Assembly (NCBI GenBank): GCA_033782935.1
Contig: JAWQEG010000079.1
Location: 372,001 to 436,000, forward strand
Direction: 5' to 3'
DNA: 64,000 bases
Source of the DNA: Petrolisthes cinctipes
Lineage: Eukaryota > Arthropoda > Malacostraca > Decapoda > Porcellanidae
Positions 53,796 to 63,840 of the stretch are shown here, piece by piece. Each line of letters begins with the position of its first letter. Position 1 is the first letter of the stretch. Under the pieces are notes generated by a model that ran no database searches, was not told the DNA's origin, and saw only the letters and a program-made list of their open reading frames with translations. The translations under genes were made by a program, and so were the position numbers.

Positions 53796-56375
53796 TTCAT
53801 GGGGTGGTTGGGGTGAAGGTGTCATTACAGTGCTTTGACTGTAAATATCAACAGTCATTCATGGGTTGATGGGTGTGTGGGTTTCATTATAGTGTTTGAA
53901 CTGTAAATATCAACAGTCATTCATGGGGTGGTGGGAGTGTGGGTGTCATTACAGTGCTTGGGCTATAAATATTAAGTCATTCATGGTGTGGTGGGTGTGT
54001 GTGTGTCATTAGTGCTTGGACTGTAATTATCAACAGTCAATCATGGGGTAGTTGGTGTCATTACAGTGCTTGGACTGTAAATATCAACAGTTAATCATGG
54101 GGTGTTGGGTGTCATTAGAGTGCTTGGACTGTAAATATCAACTGTCATTCATGGGGTTTTGGTGTTTGGGTGTCTATGCAGTGCTTGGACTGTAAATATC
54201 AACAGTCATTCATGGGGTGGTTGGTGTGTGGGTGTCATTACAGTGCTTGGACTGTAAATATCAACCGTCATTTATGGGGTGGTGTTTGTGTGGGTGTCAT
54301 TACAGTTCCTGGACTGTAAAAATTAACAGTCAGTTATTGGGTTGTGGGTGTGTGGGTGTCATTACAGTGCTTGGACTGTAAACATTAACAATCAATCATG
54401 AGGTGGTGGGTGTGTGGGTGTCATTACAGTGTTTTAACTATAAATATCAACGTTCATTTATTGGGTGTTGGGTGTCATTACAGTGCTTTGACTATAATTA
54501 TCAACAGTCATTCATGGGGTGGTGCATGTGTGGGTGTAATGACAGTTCTTCGACTTTAATATCAAAAGTCATTAATGGGGTGGTGAGTGTGTAGGTGTCA
54601 TTACAGTTCTTGAACTGTAAATATCAACCATCATTAATATGTGGGTGTCATTACAGAGCTCAGACTGTAAATATTTACAGTTATTCCTGGGGTGGTGGGT
54701 GTGTTGGTGCCATTACAGTGCTTGGACTGTAAATATCAACTGTCATTCATAGTGTTTTGGTGTTTGGGTGTCTATGCAGTGCTTGGACTGTAAATATCAA
54801 CAGTCATTCATGGGGTGGTGGGTGTGTGGTTGTCATTACAGTGCTTGGACTGTAAATATCAACCGTCATTTATGGGGTGGTGTTTGTGTGGGTGTCATTA
54901 CAGTTCCTGGACTGTAAAAATTAACAGTCATTCATAGGGTGGTGGGTGTGTGAGTGTCATTACAGAGCTTGGACTGTAAATATCAACAGTCATTCATGGG
55001 GTGGTGGGTGTGTGGGTGTCATTACAGTGCTTAGACTGTAAATATCAACAGTCAGTTATTGGGTTGTGGGTGTGTGGGTGTCATTACAGTGTTTTAACTA
55101 TAAATATCAACATTCATTTATTGGGTGTTGGGTGTCATTACAGTGCTTTGACTATAATTATCAACAGTCATTCATGGGGTGGTGCATGTGTGGGTGTAAT
55201 GACAGTTCTTGGACTATAATTATCAACAGTCATTCATGGGGTGGTGCATGTGTGGGTGTCATTACAGTGCTTGGACTGTAAATATCAAAAGTCATTTTTG
55301 GGGTGGTCGGTGTGTGGGTGTCATTACAGTGCTTAGACTGTAAATATTAACAGTCATTTATGGGGTGGTGGGTGTGTGGCTGTCATTACAGTGCTTGGAC
55401 TGTAAATATCAAAAGTCAATCATGGGGTGGTGGGTGTGTGGGTGTCATTACAATGCTTTGACTGTAAATATCAACAGACATTCATGGGGTGGTGGGAGTG
55501 TGGGTGTCATTACAGTGTTTTGTTTGTAAATATCAACAGTCATTTATAAGCTTGTGGGTGTCATTAGAGTGATTGGACTGTAAATATTAACAGTCATTCA
55601 TAAGGTTGTGGGTGTGGGTGTATCATTACAGTGTTTTGACTGTAAATATCAACAATCATTCATGGGGTGGTGGGGGTGAGGGTGTCATTACAGTGCTTGG
55701 ACTGTAAATATCAACAGTCATTCATGGGGTGGTGGGTGTGTGGGTGTCATTATAATGCTTGAAATGTAAATATCAACAGTCATTCATGGGGTGGTGGGTG
55801 TGTGGTTGTCATTACAGTGCATGGATTATAAATATTAAGTCATTCATGGTGTGGTAGGTGTGTGTGTATGTCATTAGTGCTTGGACTGTAAATATCAACA
55901 GTCATTCATGGGGTGGTTGGTATCATTACAGTGCTTGGACTGTAAATATCAACAGTTAATCATGGGGTGTTGGTAGTCATTAGAGTGTTTGGACTCTAAA
56001 TATCAACAGTCAATCATGGGGTGGTGGGTGTGTGGGTGTCATTACAGTGTTTTGATTGTAAATATCAACAGTCATTCATAGGGTGGTGTTTGTCATTAGA
56101 GTGCTTGGACTGTAAATATCAACAGTCATTCATGGGGTGGTGGGTGTGTGGGTGTCATTACAGTGCTTAGACTGTAAATATCAATAGTCATTTATAGGGT
56201 GGTGGGTGTGAGGGTGTCATTACAGTGCTTAGACTGTATATATCAACAATCATTCATGGGGTCGTGGGTGTGTGGGTGTCATTATAGTGTTTGGACTGTA
56301 AATATCAACAGTCATTCATGGGGTGGTGAATGTGTGGGTGTCATTACATTGCTTGGACTGTAAATATCAACAGTC
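53796..56375 (+). repeat. Long HOR, partial copy C (about 2.6 kb)
   Basis: No gene in this stretch. It starts with the GGTTGGGGTGAAGG monomer, matching 44352 of copy A and 50630 of copy B, and ends near 56375 where the array changes type. Like copy A, it keeps the TGTTTGAACTG monomer and a three-monomer group that copy B lacks. Like copy B, it has TCAATCATGAGGTGG, GGTAGTTGG and CATTTATAAGC. Copy C is therefore a mosaic. It has its own three-monomer loss near 54330 and a 1-bp deletion near 54555. Confidence 0.82.
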
Positions 56376-57410
56376 ATTCATGGGGTGGTAAGTGTCCTTA
56401 CAGTGCTTGAACTGTATATATCAACAGTCATTCATAGGGTGGTGGGTGTGTGGGTGTCCTTACATTGCTTGGACTGTAACTATCAACAGTCATTCATGAG
56501 GTGGTGGGTGTGTGTGTGTCATTACATTGTTTAGCCTTTAAATATCAACAGTTATTCATGGGGTGGTGAATCTGTGGGTGTCAATACAGTGCTTAGACAG
56601 CAAATATTAACAGTCATTTATGGGGTTGTGGGCGTGCGGGTGTCATTACAGTGATTGGACTGTAAATATCAACAGTCATTCATGGAGTATTGGGTGTGTG
56701 GGTGTCATTTCAGTGCTTGGAATGTAAATATCAAGTCATTCATGGGGTGGTGGGTTTGTGGGTTTTATTACAGTGCTAGGACTGTAAATATTAAGTCATT
56801 CATGGCGTGATTGGTGTGCGGGTTTCATTACAGTGCTTGGACTGTAAGTATCAACATTCATTCATTGGGTGGTATGTGTCATTACAGTGCTTGGACTGTA
56901 AATACTAACAGTCATTCATGTGGTGATTGGTATGTGGGTTTCATTACAGTGATTGGACTGTAAGTATCAACAGTCATTCATGGGGTGGTGGGTGTGTGGG
57001 TGTCATTACAGTGCTGGGTCTGTATATATCAACAGTCATTAATTTAGTGGTGGGTGTGTTGGTGTCATTACAGTTCTTGGACTGTGAATATCAACCATCA
57101 ATTATGGGGTGGTGGTTGTGTGGGTGTCATTACAGTGCTTGGACTGTAAATATCAACAGTCATTTATGGGATGGTGGGTGTGTGGGTGTCATTACAGTGC
57201 TTGGACTGTAAATATCAACAGTCATTCATGGGTTGGTGGGTGTTATTACAGTGCTTGGACTGTTAATATCAACAGACATTTATGGGGTGGTGGGTGTGTG
57301 GGTGTCATTACAATGCTTGGACTGTAAATATCAACTGTCATTTATGGAGTTGAGAGTGTGTGGGTGTCATTACAGTGCTTGGACTGTAAATATCAACAGT
57401 CATTTATTAA
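56376..57410 (+). repeat. Satellite block 14: new lineage, left of the MITE
   Basis: No gene in this stretch. The ordered variants of copy C stop and a different set begins. It includes GGTGAATCTGTGGGTGTCAA at 56566, GACAGCAAATATTAACAG, GTGATTGGTGTGCGGG, and a short GGTGGTATGTGTCATTACAG monomer near 56870. The same set, in the same order, recurs at 62352-63130 (offsets 5,786 to about 5,900 bp). The two stretches flank the filled and empty MITE sites. Confidence 0.78.
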
Positions 57411-57414
57411 TTAA
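57411..57414. repeat. Left TTAA target-site duplication
   Basis: TTAA directly abuts the CCCC terminus of the element. A further TTAA lies just outside it at 57407-57410, so the left flank reads as a tandem TTAATTAA. The right flank and the paralogous empty site near 63139 have only one TTAA. Confidence 0.85.
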
Positions 57415-57430
57415 CCCCTTAGTACCGACT
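57415..57430 (+). repeat. Left terminal inverted repeat of the MITE
   Basis: CCCCTTAGTACCGACT. It pairs with the complement of 58006-58021 with mismatches at positions 9 (T/G) and 15 (C/T). Confidence 0.83.
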
Positions 57431-57446
57431 TTTTTTTTTTTTTTTT
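57430..57446 (+). repeat. 17-T homopolymer inside the left MITE end
   Basis: An unbroken run of T starts at the last base of the left terminal repeat. The right subterminal region has a shorter run of 7 T. The length may be unstable between copies or affected by sequencing error. Confidence 0.8.
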
Positions 57447-57447
57447 C

Positions 57448-57470
57448 ATCCCCAGTCGACTTCTGGGGGT
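57448..57470. other. Subterminal hairpin in the MITE
   Basis: ATCCCCAG (57448-57455) pairs with CTGGGGGT (57463-57470) around a 7-nt loop. Six pairs are contiguous Watson-Crick, then one G-T wobble and an A-T pair. Subterminal palindromes in MITEs can be transposase-binding or folding elements. No function is shown here. Confidence 0.6.
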
Positions 57471-57575
57471 CAATTTTAAAAATTTTATGTAGGCAAATTT
57501 TGTTCTTACAGAATGAAAGAGCTTGAATTTACACACCAGGAACTGAAAACAGGAGCCTCCTAGGTGTAAGCGTTT

Positions 57576-57661
57576 GCGTATGACAGAGCGTCAAACTACG
57601 AAAATAAATAAATAGTATCCCTGAAACGCATGAAAGAAAACCTCATACGCTCTGCATACGC
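57576..57661. repeat. Internal inverted repeat of the MITE
   Basis: GCGTATGACAGAGCGT (57576-57591) is the reverse complement of ACGCTCTGCATACGC (57647-57661) except for one missing base. The arms are separated by about 55 bp of A-rich sequence. They could form a stem-loop on single strands. Confidence 0.65.
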
Positions 57662-57948
57662 TTTAAACATGTATATAAACACCTAAATAATGCGTCTAAG
57701 TGGTTTTCAATGATAATAAACTTATTTCAGTGTAATTTTGTCTGTTTAGACTCTCCTGGAGTATAGTAGACAGCAGAGAGATACGAGAAACATAAGAAAA
57801 CATCATGTAGTGGTGAGATATTTCCTTGTTGGCATACGCAGCAGCCAGACACAACTACCACAGTCAAACCTTTTCTCAAGGACGTTAGCTTTCCATCGTT
57901 ACCAACGCCAGCTCGCTAGCTACTCGCTACGGTTTTTTGTAGGTAAGT

Positions 57949-58011
57949 CGACATGTCGGTTATTCGGAGGGAACGATTAATTTTTTTATCACCGACATGT
58001 CAGTCAATCGG
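57949..58011 (+). repeat. Subterminal direct repeats near the right MITE end
   Basis: CGACATGTCGGTTATTCGG (57949-57967) and CGACATGTCAGTCAATCGG (57993-58011) match at 16 of 19 positions, 44 bp apart. The first contains a perfect 10-bp palindrome, CGACATGTCG. Repeated subterminal motifs are common at transposase-binding ends. No matching pair was found near the left end. Confidence 0.6.
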
Positions 58012-58021
58012 TCCTAAGGGG
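58006..58021 (-). repeat. Right terminal inverted repeat of the MITE
   Basis: AATCGGTCCTAAGGGG on the + strand. Its reverse complement, CCCCTTAGGACCGATT, matches the left end at 14 of 16 positions. Confidence 0.83.
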
Positions 58022-58025
58022 TTAA
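58022..58025. repeat. Right TTAA target-site duplication
   Basis: TTAA directly follows the terminal GGGG of the element, and the satellite resumes at once with GTGGTGGGTG. The paralogous segment at 63139-63150 reads TTAAGTGGTGGG with no element. Confidence 0.87.
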
Positions 58026-58949
58026 GTGGTGGGTGGGTGGGAGTCATTACAATGCTTGGACTATAAATATCAATGGTCATTAATGGGGTGTTGGGTGTGT
58101 GGGTGTCATTACAGTGCTTGGACTGTAAATATTAACAGTGATTCATGGGGTGGATGGTGTGTGAGTGTCTTTACAGTGTTTGTACTATAAATATCAATAG
58201 TCATTCAAAGGGTGGTTGGTGTGTAGGTCTCATTACAGTGCTTGGAATGTAAATATCAACAGTCATTCATGGGGTGGATGGTGTGTGAGTGTCTTTACAG
58301 TGTTTAGACTGTAAATATCACCAGTCATTCATGATGTGGTCAGTGTGTGGGTGTCAATACAGTGCTTGGACTGTAAATATCAACTGTCATTCATGGTGTG
58401 TGTGGGTGCTATTACAGAGCTTGGACTCTAAATATCAACAGTCATTCATAGGCAGTTGGGAATGTGTGTCATTACAGTGCCTGGACTGTAAATATCAACA
58501 ATCATTCATGGGGGGGGGTGTGTAGGTGTAATTACAGATCTTGGACAGTAAATATCAAGTTATTCATGGGGTAGTGGATGTATGTGTGTCAGTACTGTGC
58601 TTGGACTGTTAATATTAACAGTCATTAATGGGGTGGTGGGTGTGTGGGTGTCATGACATTGCTTGGACTGTAAATATCAACAGTCATTCATGGGGTGGTG
58701 TGTGTATGGATGTCATTTAAGTGCTTTGACTGTAAATATCAACAGTCATTTATGGGGAGGGGAGTGTCATTGCAGTGTTTGGACAGTAAATATCAAGTCA
58801 TTTATGGGGTGGTGGGTGTGTGGATGTCATTACAGTGCTTGGACTGTAAAAATCAACAGTCATTCAAAGGATGGTGGGTGTGTGGGTTTCATTACAGAGC
58901 TTGGACTGTATATATCAACAGTCATTCATGGGTTGGTGGGTGAGTGGGT

Positions 58950-61925
58950 GTTATTACAGTGCTTGGACCGTACATATCAACAGTCATTCAAAGGGTGGTG
59001 GGTGTGTGGGTGTTATTACAGTGCTTGGACTGTAAATATCAACAGTCATTCATGGTATGGTAAGTGTGTTGGTGTCATTACAGTGCTTGGACTGTTAATA
59101 TGAACAGCTATTCATGGGGTGGTGGGTGTGTGGGTGTCATGACATTGCTTGGACTATAAATATCAATGGTCATTGATGGGGTGGTGGATGTGTGGGTGTC
59201 ATTACAATGCTAGGACTGTAAATATCAACAGTCATTCATGGGGCAGATAGTGTGTGAGTGTCATTACAGTGCTTGGACTGTAAATATAAACAGTCATTCA
59301 TGGAGTGGTTGGTGTGTGGGTCTCATTACAGTGCATGGAATGTAAATATCAACAGTCATTAATGGGTTGGTGGGTGTGTGGGTGTCATTACAGTGCTTGG
59401 ATTTTAAATATCAACAGTCATTCATAGGTTGGTGGGAGTGTGTGTCATTACAGTGCTTGGGCTGTAAATATCAACAGTCATTAATGGGGTGGTGGGTGTT
59501 TTTGTGTCATGACAGTGCTTGGACTGTTAATATATATCAACAGTCATTAATGGGGTGGTGTGTATGTAGGTGTCATTACAGTGCTTGGACTGTAAATATT
59601 AACAGTCATTCATAGGGTGGTGGGTGTCATTACAGTGTTTTGACTGTAAATATCAACAGTCATTCATGGGGTGGTGAGTGTCATTTCAGTGCTTGTACTG
59701 TATATATCAACAGTCATTCATGGGGTGGTGGGTGTCATTACATTGCTTGGACTGTAACTATCAACAGTCATTCATGGGGTGGTGGGTGTGTTGGTGTTAT
59801 TACAGTGTTTGAACAGTAAATATTAACAGTCAATTATTGGGTGGTGGGTGTGACGGTGATATTACAGTGCTTGGACTGTAAATATCAACAGTCAGTCATA
59901 GAGTGGTTGGTGTGTGGGTGTCATTATAGTGCTTGGACTGTAAGTATCAAGAGTCATTCATGGGGTGGTGGGAGTCTTGGTGTCATTTCAATGCTAGGAC
60001 TGTAAATATCAACAGTCATTCATGGGGTGGTGGGTGTGTGGGTGTCATTACAGTGACTAGACTGTAAATATCAGCAGTCATTCATGGGGTATTGGGTGTC
60101 ATTACAGTGCTTGGATTGTAAATATTAACAGTCATTTATTGGGTGGTGGGTGGGTGTGTGTTATTACAGTGCTTGGACTGTAAATATCAACAGTCATTCA
60201 TGGGGAGGTGGGTGTGTGTGTGTTATTACAGAGCTTGGACAGTAAATATCAAGAGTCATTAATGTGGTGGTGGACTGTAAATATCAACCATCATTAATGG
60301 AGTGGTGGGTGTCATTACAGAGCTTTGACTGTAAATATCAACAGTCATTCATGGGGTGGTGGATGTGTGGGTGTCAATACAGTGCTTAGACTGCAAATAT
60401 ATACAGACATTCATGGGATGGTGGGTGTTGTTACAGAACTTGGACTGTAAATATCAACAGTCATTCATGGGGTGGTGGATGTGTGGATGTCATTAAATTG
60501 CTTGGACTGTAAATATTAATAGACATTTATGGGGTGGTGGGTGTGTGGGTGTCATTACATGGCTTGGACTGTATATATCAACAGTTATTCATGGGGTGGT
60601 GGGTGTGAGGGTGTCATTACAGTGTTTGGACTACAAATATCAATTGTCATTTGTGGGGTTGTGGGTGTGAGGATATCATTACATTGCTTAGACTGTATAT
60701 ATCAACAGTCATTAATGGGATGGTAAGTGTGTGGGTGTCATTACAGCGCTTGGACTGTTAATATCAACAGACATTCATGGGGTGTTGGGTATGTTGGTGT
60801 CAATATATTGCTTGGATTGCAAATATCAACAGTCATTCATGGAGTGGAATGTGTGTGGGTGTTATTACAGTGCTTGGATTATAAATATCAACAGTCATTC
60901 ATGGGTCGGTGGGTTAGTGGGTGTTATTAAAGTGCTTGGACTGTACATATCAACAGTCATTCAAAGGGTGGTGGGTGTGTGGGTGTCATTACAGTGCTTG
61001 GACTGTAAATATCAACAGTCATTCATGGTATGGTAAGTGTGTTGGTGTCATTACAGTGCTTGGACTGTTAATATGAACAGCCATTCATGGGGTGGTGGGT
61101 GTGTGGGTGTCATGACATTGCTTGGACTATAAATATCAATGGTCATTGATGGGGTGGTGGATGTGTGGGTGTCATTACAATGCTAGGACTGTAAATATCA
61201 ACAGTCATTCATGTAGCGGATAGTGTGTGAGTGTCATTACAGTGCTTGGACTGTAAATATAAACAGTCATTCATGGGGTGGTTGGTGTGTGGGTCTCATT
61301 ACAGTGCATGGAATGTAAATATCAACAGTCATTAATGGGTTGGTGGGTGTGTGGGTGTCATTACAGTGCTTGGATTGTAAATATCAACAGTCATTCATAG
61401 GTTGGTGGGAGTGTGTGTCATTACAGTGCTTGGGCTGTAAATATCAACAGTCATTCATGGGGAGGTGGGTGTGTGTGTGTTATTACAGAGCTTGGAATGT
61501 AAATATCAAGAGTCATTCATGGGGTGGTGGACTGTAAATATCAACCATCATAAATGGAGTGGTGGGTGTCATTACAGAGCTTTGACTGTAAATATCAACA
61601 GTCATTCATGGGGTGGTGGATGTGTGGATGTCATTACATTGCTTGGACTGTAAATATTAATAGACATTTATGGGGTGGTGGGTGTGTGGGTGTCATTACA
61701 TGGCTTGGACTGTATATATCAACAGTTATTCATGGGGTGGTGGGTGTGAGGGTGTCATTACAGTTCTTGGACTACAAATATCAATTGCCATTCGTGGGGT
61801 TGTGGGTGTGAGGATATCATTACAGTGCTTAGACTGTATATAGCAACAGTCATTCATGGGATGGTAAGTGTGTGGGTGTCATTACAGCGCTTGGACTGTT
61901 AATATCAACAGACATTCATGGAGTG
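58950..61925 (+). repeat. Mosaic duplication right of the MITE
   Basis: The segment at about 58950-59480 recurs at 60925-61450 (offset 1,973 bp; marker CATGGTATGGTAAGTGTG at 59051 and 61024). The segment at about 60190-60780 recurs at 61445-61925 (offset about 1,258 bp). The second copy therefore equals the first with about 715 bp removed from the middle. Both copies carry the same truncated monomer, in which GGTGGTGGACTG (about 60266 and 61523) skips the linker and CATTACAGTGCTT. Confidence 0.78.
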
Positions 61926-62351
61926 GTGGGTGTATGGGTGTCATTACAGTGCTTGGACTACAAATATCAATAGTCATTCGTAGGGTTGTGGGTGTGAGGA
62001 TATTATTACAGTGCTTGGACTGTAAATATCAATTGTCATTCAAGAGGTGTGTCGGTGACATTACAGTGCTTTTACTATAAATATTAACAGGAATTCATGG
62101 GTTGGTGGGTGGGTGTTTCATTACAGTGCTTGGACTGTAAATGTCAACAATCATTCATGGGGTGGTGGGTTTTTGTGTCATTACAGTGCTTGGACTGTAA
62201 TATATATCAACAGTCCTTCATGGAGTGGTGGGTGTGTAGGTGTTATTACAGTGCTTGGACTGTAACTATCAAAAGTCATTAATGGGGTGGTGGGTGTGTA
62301 AGTGTTATTACATTGTTTGGACTGTAAATATCAACAGTCATTCATGGGGTG

Positions 62352-63840
62352 GTGAATCTGTGGGTGTCAATACAGTGCTTGGACAGCAAATATTAACAGT
62401 CATTTATGAGGTTGTGGGTGTGCGGGTGTCATTACAGTGATTGGACTGTAAATATCAACAGTCATTCATAGAGTATTGGGTGTGTGAGTGTCATTTCAGT
62501 GCTTGGACTGTAAATATCAACAGTCATTCATGGGGTGGGGGGTTTATGGGTGTCATTACTGTGATTGGACTGTTAATATCAACAGTCATTCATTAGGTGG
62601 TGGGTGTCCGGGTGTCATGACATTGCTTGTACTGTAAATATCAAGTCATTCATGGGGTGGTGTGTTTGTGGGTTTAATTACAGAGCTAGGACTGTAAAAA
62701 TTAACTTATTCATAGCTTGATTGGTATGTGGGTGTCATTACAGTGCTTGGACTGTAAGTATTAACAGTCATTCATTGGGTGGTATGTGTCATTACAGTGC
62801 TTGGACTGTAAATACTAACAGTCATTCATGGGGTTATGGGTATGTGGGTGTCATTACAGTGATTGGACTGTAAATATCAACAGTCATTCATGGGGTGGCT
62901 GGTGTGTGGGTGTCATTACAGTGCTTGGTCTGTATATATCAACAGTCATTCATTTAATGGTGGGTGTGTGGGTGTCATTACAGTTCCTGGACTGTAAATA
63001 TCAACCATCATTCATGGGGTGGTGGTTGTGTGGGTGTCATTACAGTGCTTGGACTGTTAATATTAACAGACATTTATGGGGCGGTGGGTGTGTGGGTGTC
63101 TTTACAATGCTTGGACTGTAAATATTAACAGTCATTCATTAAGTGGTGGGTGTGTGGGAGTCATTACAATGCTTCGACTATAAATATCAATGGTCATTAA
63201 TGGGGTGTTGGGTGTGTGGGTGTCATTACAGTGCTTGGACTGTAAATATTAACAGTCATTCATGAGGTGGATGGTGTGTGAGTTTTATTACAGTGTTTGG
63301 ACTGTAAATATCTATAGTCATTCATGGGGTGGTTGGTGTGTAGGTCTCATTACAGTGCTTGGAATGTAAATATCAACAGTCATTCATGGGGTGGATGGTG
63401 TGTGAGTGTCATTACAGTGCTTAGACTGTAAATATCACCAGTTATTCATGAGGTGGTCAGTGTGTGGGTGTCAATACAGTGCTTAGATTGTAAATATCAA
63501 CAGTTATTCATGGGTTTGTCAGTGTGTGGGTTTTAATACAGTGCTCGGACTGTAAATATCAACTGTCATTCATGGTGTGTATTGGTGCTATTACAGAGCT
63601 TGGACTCTAAATATCAACAGTCATTTATAGGTTGGTGTGTGTGTGTGTCATTACAGTGCCTGGACTGTAAATATCAACAATCATTCATTTGGTGGTGGGT
63701 GTGTAGGTGTAATTACAGATCTTGGACCGTAAATATCAAGTCATTAATAGGATATTGGATGTATGCGTGTCAGTACTGTGCTTGGACTGTTAATATCAAC
63801 AGTCATTCATGGGGTGGTGGGTGTGTGGGTGTCATGACAT
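62352..63840 (+). repeat. Paralogous copy of the MITE-flanking segment, empty site
   Basis: This stretch repeats 56566-58640 in order but has no insertion. At 63139-63142 a single TTAA joins CATTCA to GTGGTGGG. Downstream, GGGAGTCATTACAATGCTT, TATCAATGGTCATTAATGGG, GGTGGATGGTGTGTGAG and GGTGTGTAGGTCTCATT follow in the same order as after the element. The alignment holds to about 63840, against 58640. Confidence 0.85.

Larger units (their letters stand above)
1..57410 (+). repeat. 62-bp satellite DNA array, left arm
   Basis: Uninterrupted head-to-tail tandem repeat. The typical monomer is 62 bp: GTGGGTGT, CATTACAGTGCTTG, GACTGTAAATATCAACAGTC, ATTCATGGGGTGGTGG, GTGT. By count the consensus has 13 A, 8 C, 21 G and 20 T (about 47% GC, two-thirds G+T on this strand) and no CpG. 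The best-kept part is GGACTGTAAATATCAA. Most variation falls in the G/T-rich linker and in the CAGTCATT segment, where ACCATCATT, ACCGTCATT and ACTGTCATT are common alternatives. Length variants arise from loss of an 8-bp GTGGGTGT unit (54 bp), loss of 3 bp in TCAACAGTC giving TCAAGTC (59 bp), and loss of 2 bp in CATTACAGTGC giving CATTAGTGC (60 bp). I saw no inverted monomer. Long non-coding satellite arrays of this kind are typical of eukaryotic heterochromatin. A chromosomal location cannot be read from the sequence. Confidence 0.97.
57415..58021. mobile_element. Non-autonomous piggyBac-like MITE (TTAA target, 607 bp)
   Basis: This is the only stretch unrelated to the satellite. It is bounded by TTAA on both sides (57411-57414 and 58022-58025). 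Its ends form imperfect terminal inverted repeats: the left starts CCCCTTAGTACCGACT, and the right, read on the other strand, starts CCCCTTAGGACCGATT (14 of 16 match). TTAA target duplication with termini starting in C-runs and ending in G-runs is the signature of the piggyBac superfamily. The element is about 0.6 kb and has no open reading frame of transposase size, so it would depend on a transposase supplied elsewhere. It contains a 17-T tract, a hairpin, an internal inverted repeat and subterminal direct repeats (listed separately). Its base composition differs from the host array: it is A+T richer overall and has several CpGs. The superfamily is inferred from the ends only. A TTAA-targeting element of another lineage is the main alternative. 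Confidence 0.85.

Noticed and set aside
57233..57526. 97-codon open frame running from the satellite into the inserted element
   Set aside because: It is a chance fusion across the insertion boundary. It includes a poly-Phe stretch from the T-run and has no recognisable domain.
57530..57960. tRNA, small RNA gene or coding exon inside the element
   Set aside because: No cloverleaf, no open frame of useful length and no recognised motif were found. A GTAGGTAAGT string near 57939 looks like a splice donor but has no exon context.
57415..58021. Retrotransposon or SINE insertion
   Set aside because: The T-run is internal, next to the left end, rather than a terminal poly-A tail. There are terminal inverted repeats and a TTAA target, and no A/B box promoter was recognised.
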